DNA of 64,000 bases. It comes from Protea cynaroides (Eukaryota > Streptophyta > Magnoliopsida > Proteales > Proteaceae). Below the pieces are notes generated by a model. That model did no database searches and was not told the origin of the DNA. It saw only the letters and a list, made by a program, of their open reading frames with translations. Positions 33,045 through 45,100 of this stretch are shown here, piece after piece (position 1 is the first letter of the stretch; every line of letters begins with the position of its first letter). Where the stretch lies: positions 46,874,726 through 46,938,725 of the forward strand of contig CM053266.1 in assembly GCA_028583415.1 (NCBI GenBank), in the 5' to 3' direction. Made by a program: the position numbers and the translations under genes.

Positions 33045-33293
33045 GATATAGAAATCGTCTCCTGCCAAGGGTTCGGCAAGAGACTCGACTGCATCAAGTC
33101 AATGCCTGACACGTGGGTGTCGAGTGGATCCGATCCGTCTATCATAACTGATCACCGAACCGACAGCTCAATGCGTTTCACCTTATCGATTAGGATGGAC
33201 TGTTTGGATCCAGTTGACATCCACATATTAGGCGTTGACTAAATACAACAAAATCTCGTGTCGAACCCCCGGACAAGAGATGATTTGGATCCT
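33045..33293. mobile_element. Foldback element, family FB, copy 6
   Basis: Ends are ATAGAAATCGTCTCCTGCC and, inverted, GGATCCAAATCATCTCTTG. Inner arms are CACGTGGGTGTCGAGTGGAT and, inverted, TGTGGATGTCAACTGGAT. No exact target duplication. It lies about 590 bp upstream of the CTR1 start codon. Confidence 0.75.
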
Positions 33294-33553
33294 TCGACCA
33301 GGGGATCCATATCCTCTCCCGCATTAGTCGAAACTATTGATTGATCAAAGAGCTGGCATTAGATGAAATTCAGCCGTTGATGGTCGAAACTGACGGAGGG
33401 AAAGGATTTTTATACCCAACCAGGTGGTTATTGACGAATAAATATTATTTAATGCAGGAAGTCATATTTTGGAATTCTGTGGGCCCACTCTAAAATCAGT
33501 ATAATGCGTACAAAGAACTTTTTGCTTTTTCTGGATATCCTTTCGTGTACATC

Positions 33554-33617
33554 AAATTTTCAATTTGCGGGAAAGAGAAATATCCAAATTTTCAATTTGC
33601 GGGAAAGAGAAATACAA
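33554..33617 (+). repeat. 32-bp tandem duplication in the CTR1 leader
   Basis: TTTTCAATTTGCGGGAAAGA recurs at a spacing of exactly 32 bp, about 270 bp before the CTR1 ATG. It probably lies in the 5' UTR or core promoter. Confidence 0.85.
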
Positions 33618-33882
33618 GGAAGAGAGAGAAAAAAACGAAGAAGAAGAGGATTTGAATCCGAAGAAGAGAGAGAAACGACGGAAATTGTGTAGCGGCAGCT
33701 AGCGTCATATGGGTTCTGTCACACGCAGAGTTGCGGCAGTCCACAACACCGAATCCCGTCCCCTCTACAAATTTGGAAAGACTTATCACATAATGTGCGA
33801 CTGTAGAAGAATTTAATCATTTCAATTGAATGCAAAAATGGCAATTTTTAGGGTTATTTGAGGATTTATGGATTGATTATCC

Positions 33883-36800
33883 ATGGAAATGTCTGGGAAG
33901 CGATCGAACTACATGCTTTTGAGCCAGTACCACGAAGAACAGCGAATGCAAGCACAGCATCAGCAGGCGTCAGTTTACGAGAGTTTCTCTGGGGAGAATA
34001 ACAAAGGGAAAGTGGACAGGGGTTTCGATTGGGATGGAGATCATCGGAGACGGATGGGAAATTTGTTCCCATCGATTGGATTGCAGAGACAGTCGAGTGG
34101 GAGCAGCTTTGGGGAGAGCTTCTTGTCTGGGAATTACTACCACCCGACGCTGTCGATGACGGCGAATGATTTTGATATCAATAGTTACTCGCAGGATGAT
34201 GCGTTTAAGGCTGGTGCGGTAGAGTTGAGGGTGAACGCGGTTGATGCGGCGGGGTCTTCGTCGCCCAAGAGTTGGGCTCGGCAGATTGAAGAGAGTTACC
34301 AATTGCAGCTCGCTTTGGTGCTTCGTCTTTCGTTAGAGGCTACTTTTGCTGAAGATCCTAATTTCCTGGATCATGCTTCTGATGAATCGACTAGCAGCTC
34401 GCCGACATCTTCTGCTGAGTCTATGTCTCATCGCTTCTGGGTTAGTTGTTTCTACTTTGTACTCCCCATTTTTATTTTTCTCTCCTGTGGTTTATTTTTT
34501 CTTAGAGTAGCTATTGAGGCTTCTATTTTTTTGGGGGCGGGGGCGGGTTGGGGTGGGGAATTATTCATATTTGTATGCGCTTGGTTCGGATTGTGAAAAC
34601 TTTTGAAACTTATATACACTTGAGAAGCGCCCCCCCATCCAAAAAGAAAGAAAAAGAAAGACTTTAAACTTGAAATATGAAACTCAGAGAATTTATCCTT
34701 GCGAACCTTTTCCCCTTACTTATTATGTCAAGTTGTGAATCACTAAATATTAGGCCGTGGTAATACCATCCTCTACTAGTTGTGCCAAATTTCTTTAATG
34801 GTAGCACATTATATACTTAAAGAAGAAAGAACACAATCTATCCTTTTCCTTTTTCTTTTTTTGGCGCCGCGGGGGGTGGGGAGTTGGGATTGTTGAGGGT
34901 TTTGCGACTGTGACACAGATTCTTTTTATGACCCAGTTTTTGTTAGTTTCTCTCTAACCATTTCAATAATAGTGAGATTTTCTCCTAGGATTTCTTACAT
35001 CAGAAGATGACTTGTTATCACCTTCAAGATCTAGAGTTGTTGATACTGTCATGTTTCAAGCAATAGACTTGTTGCATACTGGTTTTTCATTATGATTTGC
35101 ATGTCATATTGCAAGCAATAGACTCATCACATATTCATTGTTAATTATTCTTTTCTTCTTGTTTATCTTATGGAATACATATATGTTTAGAGTTGATGTA
35201 CCTTGTCTTCTATATTTCCCGTGCACCAGGTGAATGGCTGCCTATCTTACTTTGACAAGATTCCAGATTGCTTTTACTTGATCCATGGAATTGATCCATA
35301 CATATGGACTGAATGCACTGATCTGCAAGAAAATGGTCGAGTCCCATCAATTGAATCACTTAGAGCTGTTGATCCTAATAATGATTTGTCAATTGAAGTT
35401 GTTTTGATCGATAAACACAGTGATCCTGGTTTGAAGGAGCTACTTAATAGGGTACTTAGCATCTCTCGTAGCTGCATTACCACTAAAGAAGTGGTTGTTC
35501 AACTTGCTAAGCTCGTTTGCCTTCGTATGGGGTGAGTTGTTTACATCCCTCGGCTTATAAATGCCTATAATCTATCTGTTCCTCCTATTCTTCTGGTAAT
35601 CAAGCTTTCATCTATCACAAGGGGTTCAGCTTCTGCTGGAGAAGATGACCTGGTTTCCCGCTGGAAGGGCTGCAATGACATTCTGAAGGATTGCTTAGGC
35701 TCTATTATTCTTCCGATGGGGAGTCTGTCAGTTGGCCTTTGCAGACAACGTGCTCTGCTGTTCAAGGTTTGTGAAATTTATACTTTATTGAAAGCCTTCT
35801 TATTGATACCTGCTTCTTGAAGATCTTACACTTTAACTATTGGAGGAATTGTGTTATTTCTTTTTTCTTAATTGTAAGGATTTTAAGAAAGTATTCAGGA
35901 TTGTGATGCGACTGGCAAAGCCACTTTGTATTTGCCTTTGAAATTTTATTCTTTGTATAGTTCTTTGTGGGCTTGGTTGGGTCTTCTCATTATTAAAGTT
36001 CTTATCAGAAAAGAAAAAGAGAAAATTAAAGAGCTTTTCTTGTTGGTATTATTCACAAGTTTTCTTTTCTCAAAGGGGTTTCGCTTATGTTCTTTTTGCC
36101 CTTTGTTTTCCTGCTTGTTGCTTTATCATAGTTGATGGATGAGTTCATGTAACTTTGTTGGTGTCTTGTTACTCTCGATTATGTTTTGCCTTTGTTCTTT
36201 GTTGGATTCTTTGCTCTTGTCCGCTCAGCACCAGCATTACATATTCTATTGATATACTTGAAAATCAAATTCTTGTAGCTTTTTTTCTTTTTAATATATA
36301 TAAGTTCAATCCTGATTCTATTTAAACTTAGTTAAAGCTTTTCACAGGTGTTAGCAGACGCTATTGATTTACCATGCCGAATTGCTAAGGGCTGCAAATA
36401 TTGTCGAAGAGATGATGGGTCCTCTTGTCTTGTGCGCTTTGGTCTTGACAGGTTTGCTATGCTGACCAAAGTAACTTTTTTGAAGCCACAGTATTTACTG
36501 ATTTTATCCATATTGGTTTTTGTGAATAAATTAGTGAGTCTAGTGTGTTGGAGGTAGGGGAGCTGGAACTAGAACTATAGTTTGCAAGGACTCTACTTTC
36601 CTAGAATTCTCAAAGATACAGTGTGGATTCTATCAAAAAAATTTGGTAACTTTAGGCTCCGTCTGATTGCATGAGAAATAAGGGGAGAAGGGGTGCCTCC
36701 TCACAAAGGGGGTCGCAGTGACTAGGCCCGGGCGACTGTTTACCAAATACACAGGTCTCCGCAAAGTCGTAAGACCATGTATGGGGGCTGACACCTGCCC

Positions 36801-36886
36801 AGTGCCGGAAGGTCAAGGAAGTTGGTGACTTGATTATAGGGGAGCCGGCGACCGAAGCCCCGGTGAATGGCGGCAGTAACTATAGT

Positions 36887-36947
<61 letters not shown>

Positions 36948-39123
36948 TCTGGGCACTGTCTCGGAGAGAGGCTCGGTGAAATAGACATGTCTGTGAAGAT
37001 GCGGACTACCTGCACTTGGACAGAAAGACCCTATGAAGCTTTACTGTTCCCTGGGATTGGCTTTGGGCCTTTCTTTGCGCAGCTTAGGTGGAGGGCGAAG
37101 AAGGCCTCCTTCCGGGGGGGCCCAAGCCATCAGTGAGATAACTTTTCAAATAGAACCTTTTTTCCCTTTTTGGAGTTAGTTACACAATCATGATTACAAA
37201 AAAGTTCCATTTTATTTTTTAAACTGATTTCACTTCCTTCCCCTTTACCTGGAGTTCTTCTTGCCGAAGATCTGGTCCTATTATCTGCCTGGAGTTTTTA
37301 TAGTTGAAGATTTCAGGTTTTTGGCCCCCAGCGATGATTTCTTCATCTTCTACTACTGCTATTTTTCTAGCTTTTTACTGCTGCTGCGACTGTTTCTGTT
37401 GCAATTTCTTGGCCTGCAGCTGAAGTTTCCTGCCTCTTACATTGTTATCTGGGTTTCTTCTTAATGAAGATTTCTCTTTGTTGCTGATTATCTGGATTTC
37501 TTCTTCACAAAGATTTCTCTCTGTTGCTGAATTAATGCTGATGATGGTGCCTGATCTGTTTATGTTTAATTTGGTATTGCAACTGGAAAATTCTTTTTCA
37601 TTCATTTCTTTTGTTTGCTTCATATCTTGGTGTGGTTGCTGGCTACTGACCTCAACTTCTGATATATTTGTTCAGTCTGGTTCTGTTAGTTGGTTTGTAT
37701 GAATTGCTTGTTTTAAGTTGATGCATATATAAGCTCGAGCTTGAGGAGTGTTGTTAGAGTGTTAAGTGTGTATTACCATAAGTGGGTAGTTCAGAAATAA
37801 GTTTTCTGTTTCAGTGACTTGGTAGTGATCTTCTGTTAGTTGGGGGTTCGTATCTGTTTTCCATTGGCGTATCTGTTTTCCATTGGCTTCGGCATCTGTT
37901 ACAAATTATTCTTATTACAATATATCTTTGGTAGGTTCTGTTTCTATTTTCTACGTATACTTTACGCGGATCTAATTGTGTAGGACATGTTCTGAGAGAT
38001 CTGTGTTAGTTTCATGCGTAGGAATGTGATATATGTAATCCTAATTTATGTACATTTATGCATTATTTTGCATACTGAATCACTACTAAATTTGTTTTAC
38101 AATTTTATAGCATGCTTACTCGTTTGGTATTTGTAAAACAATGCAAAAAACCTCCATGTTGTTTAACCAACTAATTATATTTGTTTCTTTACAGGGAGTA
38201 TTTGGTTGATTTGATTGAGAATCCAGGATGCTTGTGTGACCCTGATTCCTTGTTCAATGGTCCATCTATCATCTCAATATCATCACCATTTCGTCTTCCA
38301 CAATTCAAACCAGTTGAAACTACTGAGGATTTCAGGCTGTTGGCCAGACGGTACTTCTCAGACTGTCAGTCACTTAATCTTGTATTTGACGATGCCTCTG
38401 CAGGTACTTATTTATTCACATCCTATTTCTCATGCAGTTATTGTGGTCACCAGTTTTGAGTCGTGTTTTTTTTTTTGGTGGGGAAAATAATATATTCAAT
38501 AAGTGTAACCAAGAACAGCAGGGATCACAAGGGAGGAGCCCAAAGAAAGAAAGAAAGGAAGAAAAAGGAACATCAGCAACTTTTTAGGGTTCTGCTGGAA
38601 AAATGATACAAAGAGGCCTTTGGTTTGAGTCTTATGTTAATTTCTTGTATCATACAAGTTTTTAGTATAGATAAATTTAGTGTAGTTGAGATGGATGTAT
38701 GGCAAAACCAAGAAGGATAAGGTAAGGAATGATCATATTAGAGCTGACTTGGGAGTAGTGCCAATACATTATAAGCTTCGAGAATGCTGTTTGAGATGGT
38801 ATTGCCATGTTCAACAGAGACCTTTAGATCATCTAATATGGCCTTTAGATGCTCCAACATGGAGGAGTAATTTGATTCAGATCAAAAGATCTAAAAGAGC
38901 TAGGGTTAGACATAAGATGACTCTAGGAGAGGTGGTGAAGAAAGACATGCATAGCTTAGGCCTTGTTTCAAGTATGACATCGAACATAACTGATTGGAGG
39001 GCAAGAACCCATGTAGCTGATCCCATTTAGTTGGGATAAGACTTTGTTGTTGTTGTATACAAGTTTTTAGTATGTGTGTATTTGATATGTACCTGTATCT
39101 TGGGGTTGGACCAAAGAAGAATT

Positions 39124-39164
<41 letters not shown>

Positions 39165-42100
39165 GGAAGGGATTTGTGGAGGGAACCTTTGGCTTTCCGG
39201 AGAAGCCTACCTCTATCTCAAGGAAACTTTCTAGGAATTCAAATCATAGTCTTCATTCCTACTTTCCAATAATAAATTGGTATACAAAGTAGTTAGGATA
39301 ACTTTCCTATAATTTTTTACCACTCCTACAGCCTCATAAGTATAACACTCCTACCTCCCCATTTACACATAACATATAACTACTGCCATATATAATAACT
39401 TCCTATTATGTTGGAACCAACCCTCCCACAACTCCTAAAAGAACTCAACTGCTTTCAATATTAAAGAGAGAATAATAATCAAACCATTCTAAATAATCAA
39501 ATACACAATCCCATTCCTACGTTATCCCTTAATCCAAGAGCCACGTAAGCCCCCTTGTGTAAAATATATTTGTGAACTGTCAGTATCTCAGCCTGATCAT
39601 ATTCATATCTATGGTTCTCCATTGAATGCTATAAATACTTTAGGTAGCCTCTGTGGACGCAGATTATAGATACTAAAATCTTACTAACTGCTTCAATTCT
39701 ATGAACAGTAGACGTTGTCTTGTATTTCTTCTTCTGTTTTCATTTCTAATAAAAAAAATACTTCTCTAAGGCTCTAATCAAAATTTCTTCCTTTTTTCCC
39801 ATCAGTCTTCAAACCCGTGCGTCTGACTTTAAACCTTCCAAAGTAATTGGAAAAACTTGTTTTACATATTAAGCAACCTGCAAAGCTATGCTGCGCAGTC
39901 AGAGGGTTCTTTCCACCTTGTAGGCTTGTCCACTCTTACCCTTTAAGGCTTTATATATGGCTTTGTCTCCATTTAACTGACTCGTTACAAGTACATATTG
40001 TAACAGGGTCTTATCACCATCATATTTTTGCCAGACCCCAAATGAAATACAAAAGCTAGCCCCTGGATATTGAGGTTTCTGTGATGGCCCAATGAGTGTG
40101 CTTTTTAAGGAATTCGTTAAAAGAAACCTTGTAACCGACCCTGTTGCATTGAGACAGATTCTTTAAATATTTCTGTATCATCCTTAAACTCATATTTTTA
40201 ATCAATAATTACTTTGTTCTGGATGAAGCTCTTTACAAGGTTATGCTGGTGGAGTTGACCAATGAGCATTCAGAGGCATATAGTTAGATCATATATGCTA
40301 TACAAAGGTCCATTTTGAAAGGAAAGGAAGAACAAGATTGCAAAGATTGATCATTCTATAAGAACAAAGATGACATTTATTAAACTACATTACTGTCCAC
40401 AAGATGGGAACTGCTCACAATCCTCATTGTGTGGGACCTGTACAGTTAGTGTAGGACAGACTCTTTGACTACAGTTGCTGAGTTGAAATAAGACTCTACA
40501 GTCCTATTGTGTTTACAGTTCTATACAGTCCTATTGTAATTAGGTCTCCTATTAGTATATGAACTCCTAAATCCTAGTTAGTTTATGAGTTTGCTTTATT
40601 AGTTTCCTTTACCAATTAAGCTTGTTAGTTTTCTTTTCCTATTTGGAGTTTACTTTGTCTTTAGTTTGTGACTAGGACTTTGACTTGTAGAGTCCTAGAT
40701 CTTATCTAATATGTTTTCTATTTTTTATAAATACAAGCTACAAGGAGAGGAGCATACATACTCTCTCCCTTATTTCTTCTCTTATTTCTATTTTCTTACA
40801 ACATTGATGCGCATCATGGAAAAATTCTCCTTTCTTTTTGGTTCAGGGATAAAGTTGCTAGATCTGTAAAGTTTTTGACAATTAGACAATATTCTCTATT
40901 TTTTTTTTTTTGGGGTGGGGGTGAGTCAGCAATATTCTCTTAGTTACTGTTCATATAATGAACGACAGTTAATCAAAGTGTTGATTGCTCTCATCATAAA
41001 TTGTTGTTGATCTGGTATATTGATTTGAAGTCTGATGTCATTTGTTCCCATCATAACAGATTTTGCTATTAATCATGAAGATGCTTTGGAGTCGGCCTTC
41101 CATAAACACTTTGACAGGCAAAACACAGATGGTAACGTTTCACAGCACACAAATGACAATGATGATAGTTTTTTGTCACCTCTTCCCCAAAGAGCTGCTT
41201 GGCAGGATGGCCATGATAGAGATTCTCCGTCCCATAATTCATGCAAACCATCTCAGAATGTTATAATTTCAAAACACTTTGTCAGTAATGCTGTCCAACT
41301 AAAACCGATTGCACTTGATGGGCATAGAGATATCCAATGGGCTGATACTACTAAAGAGTTAAGATTCATTGAGGGAAGTCAACTGGAACCTAGTAAACCA
41401 AGTAGTGAACTTTCTCTTGATGTCGAAGGTTTGGACATTCCTTGGAGCGATCTTATTTTGAAGGAGAGAATTGGAGCAGGTATTTTTTATAACATTAGAC
41501 TGAAAACTTGATAAATTTTTTGTACTTCTGGATGGGGTCATTTCCCATTGCTATTTATGTATGCCATTGTGTGTTTGAATTATCTTGTGGTAGCCTTTAG
41601 TTATAGGGGACTGACTTGAAAATTTTCAGGTTCTTTTGGAACTGTCCATCGAGCTGATTGGCATGGTTCGGTAAGCTGATTTTAATCCTTTGCCTTTTAC
41701 TGTAATAGTATGGATTTTATCAACCATTTGCTATATTTTATGTATTTGTCTTCGGTATTAAAGTTTTTGCTCACATAATCTCTTTTCATTGTGTGGTTCT
41801 AGTGTTGGGATTTTTAGTTGGCATTTGAGTCACAGCTATTGTGCAACCAATTACTAATATGACAAGAAATCAGGGAAATTCACCATCCATGAAGCAACTT
41901 GCATGTTGCTCCCCGGAACACTTGTATGGTAGTTTTAAGCTCTTTGTGGACTTATTGTTCTATTTAAGGCTTTGACAAGAGCAGACAAATCTTGGATCAG
42001 ATCTAAGGTCATCTGTAAGAAAGATTTAAGTTCATATCTTAGTAGTCAGAAGGTCGTACCACCTGGGGCATAATTTCATTCTTGTTAAGGTATATTCTTA

Positions 42101-45100
42101 TGCTTTCATGCAGACCACTTGTACAGATATTAGGATTTGGTTTAACATCAACTTCCATGGGTGGAATCATCCTTATCCCTTTATAATTTGTCAATTTGCA
42201 GATCTGGTAATTTAACTCGTCTTTTAATGTTCATTGACCCTCAGATGGACATTGTGATATTTATTTGGTAGTCATTTCCAAACAGTTAAAGAGTAGAAAG
42301 GTAAGCTGATTGCAGCTGGTATGCTTTTAAGGCATTTAGATAAAATTCTAACCAAGGATGTTTCATCCCAATAACTAGGGTTGGATTTAAGACTGCTGTT
42401 CTGAAATTCCATCCTATCTAGAGGCATAGCTCAGCTTAGTGTAACTTTTCCAGAGCAAAACATCGGTCATTTAATTTTTTTTATATAAAGGTTTTACCCT
42501 GGCTGGAAACCTTAAACCTTTTTTGAGTTTTGTCCAGGCTTGAGATTGGCAGAACTTTGATTGAGAATGGGGAATTTAGTTATCCTTCTCAATTTGGGAA
42601 CATTCTAGTTATATTGAAAAAAGGTAATATCGATAACAAAAATTTGGTTTCAGGCTATTGGTAGAAAAAAAAAAAAAGGTGGTGAAAGAAATGGGGAAGC
42701 TTTTTGGTAGAGAAAGTGACAGACCTTTTCATGGGAAAAAGAAGATTGAAATATTTAGTTGGTAGTTGCCCCTCCGCGGACCTTGCAGTAGCAGGAGCCT
42801 CATGCAATGGGACGCTCTTACACTAAACCAGCCCTTGAAAAGTGAACTTGCCCCCTGTCTGAGATTGCATTATTCTTGATACCTATATATTGTGAGGACT
42901 CGTCCATTTCTTGGTAATGGTACTCATTTTGCAGTTTACATATTGAATGTATATCCAAGGTATCCTGGTTAAAAGACGAGAACATCATGATACAAACAGA
43001 TATGCCAACGATGCATAACGGAGACTTTTTTGATTGCCGACAAGATATGTTAAACACAATAAGGTTGAGAAATTTGCCTCCAAAGTTCAATTGAAATCAT
43101 GATCACGGATTCTATTATCATTCATGTAATATATGTTGCGAGAGAGACCAGGAATAGTGTAATCTGAAATATCAAGGGGGAGAGAGAGATTGCAAAATAC
43201 TTGAGAATAGGCTCCTCTCCCCTTATCAACTTTATTTATAAAAGCAGTAATTAAAACCATTTAGATCTAGGACTCTATAAGTTAAGAGTCCTAGTTACAA
43301 AACAAAATAGAGTCCTACTATGAAAAAGAACTAAACAAAATAGAGTCCTAAACTAACTGCTTTTACTAGTCAAAGCAGTGTACAAATATGAAAGAAACTA
43401 ATAGTAGAATAAGGACTGCTATAGGCTGCTTTGACTTGGTCAAAGCAACATCGATATTTTGTGTTAACACTCTCCAAGCTGGAGATGGAGTATAAATATT
43501 TTCGAGATCCAGCTTGGAACAGCAGTGAAAAAACATTGGCTTGAACAGAGCCTTAGTAAACATGTCACCGAGTTGTGACTCCGAATCAACAAACAGAGTT
43601 GAGATAGTATGTCGCATAACAACATCACGAACAAAATGACAGTCGACTTCGATATACTTGGTATGCTCTTTGAAGATAGGGTTACTATCAATGTGCATGG
43701 AAACCTGATTATCACAATACATAGGAATGGGCTGAGAAATCGAAGCCAAGTTCACCAATGATATTCTTGATCCACAATAACTCAGTAGTAGTCTGAGCCA
43801 TAACATGATATTCAGTTTGAGCACTTGATCTGGCAATAGTTGTCTGCTTTTTACTGCGCCATGTAATAAGATTTCCTCCAAGAAATGTGTAATAACCTGT
43901 ATTCGACCGTCGATCATCATCAGCACCAGTCCAATCAGCATCAAAATAACCACAAAGTTCAATATTAAAGTAATCCTTTACCAGGAGCCCCTTTTAGATG
44001 CCGCAATAATCGACATGCGGCATCCCAATGAATTTCTTTTGGAGTTTGCATAAATTGATTGAGTACTCCAACAATATAGGATATATCAAGCCTACTAATA
44101 GTCAGGTAGATAAGCTTGCCAATAAGTCAGCGATACTGGTGAACGTCACTATAATCAGCACTACCACAAGTAGCTAATTTGAGGTGAGAATCCATAGGGA
44201 CATCAATGGGTTTGCATTCAAGCATACCAATTTCAGTAAGCAACTCAATAATATATTTGCGCTAAGAGAGATTGATACCTTGTGAGGTACGAACCACTTC
44301 AATACCAAGAAAATATCTGAGAGTCCCCAAATCTTGTGTAACAATATATTCAAGTGAAACCTTGCAGACTTTGCAGTTGTGGGAGCCTTGTGCCCATTCA
44401 AGTGAAACCTTGTATCATATTTTGGTGATAACCTACAAGATGAGAAATTCACTAATCCTACCTTCAAATTAATTTTGGCTGCACCATAATTGAAAATTGA
44501 AATTATTATACCTATTCATTATAAAATAAGGCATTTAGTAAAACCGATAAAGGAATTCAGTTTCTGAGTAGGCTCATATAGCCTTGAATTGGGATTTAAT
44601 TACTGAGGTAGATTAGGCTATAATTTCGAGCACAATTGTTGGAAGGTTCTCATTGTATGCAATGGTAGTGGACCCACCCTAAGGTTTTGAAAATTATGCA
44701 TGTAATTCATATGACCCCACTCCAAACATGTAATTTTCTTTTTGGATAGGAATTATTAATATGCTGTTCCCCCACTCATGGTACCTAAAAAGTGTACTGT
44801 GATTTCAATTTTCCCTCTATCTCACACCCACTTCCTCCGCACACCCCTCTCTCTTTTGTGGTGGGTGGGAAGACTCATAGAATCACAGTCACTACTATTC
44901 CTTGATAGAATTTACAGTTGGTCAGGCAGGCTAGATCCCTTATCCAAGCTAGGAACATCTCATTCTGGTGGAAAGCTATATCTAGTAACCTTAGGTTTAA
45001 TTAGACTCTAATTCAAAGTCCCCAGTTATGGGTCATGGGCTAAGTATTTGAAGAGCCAATTCTATAGGCTGAAGTATGAGGGATTTGAGTTCCACACTGG

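Noticed and set aside
36740..37015. 91-codon minus-strand frame
   Set aside because: It is antisense to a plastid 23S rRNA insertion; rRNA sequence often leaves such frames.
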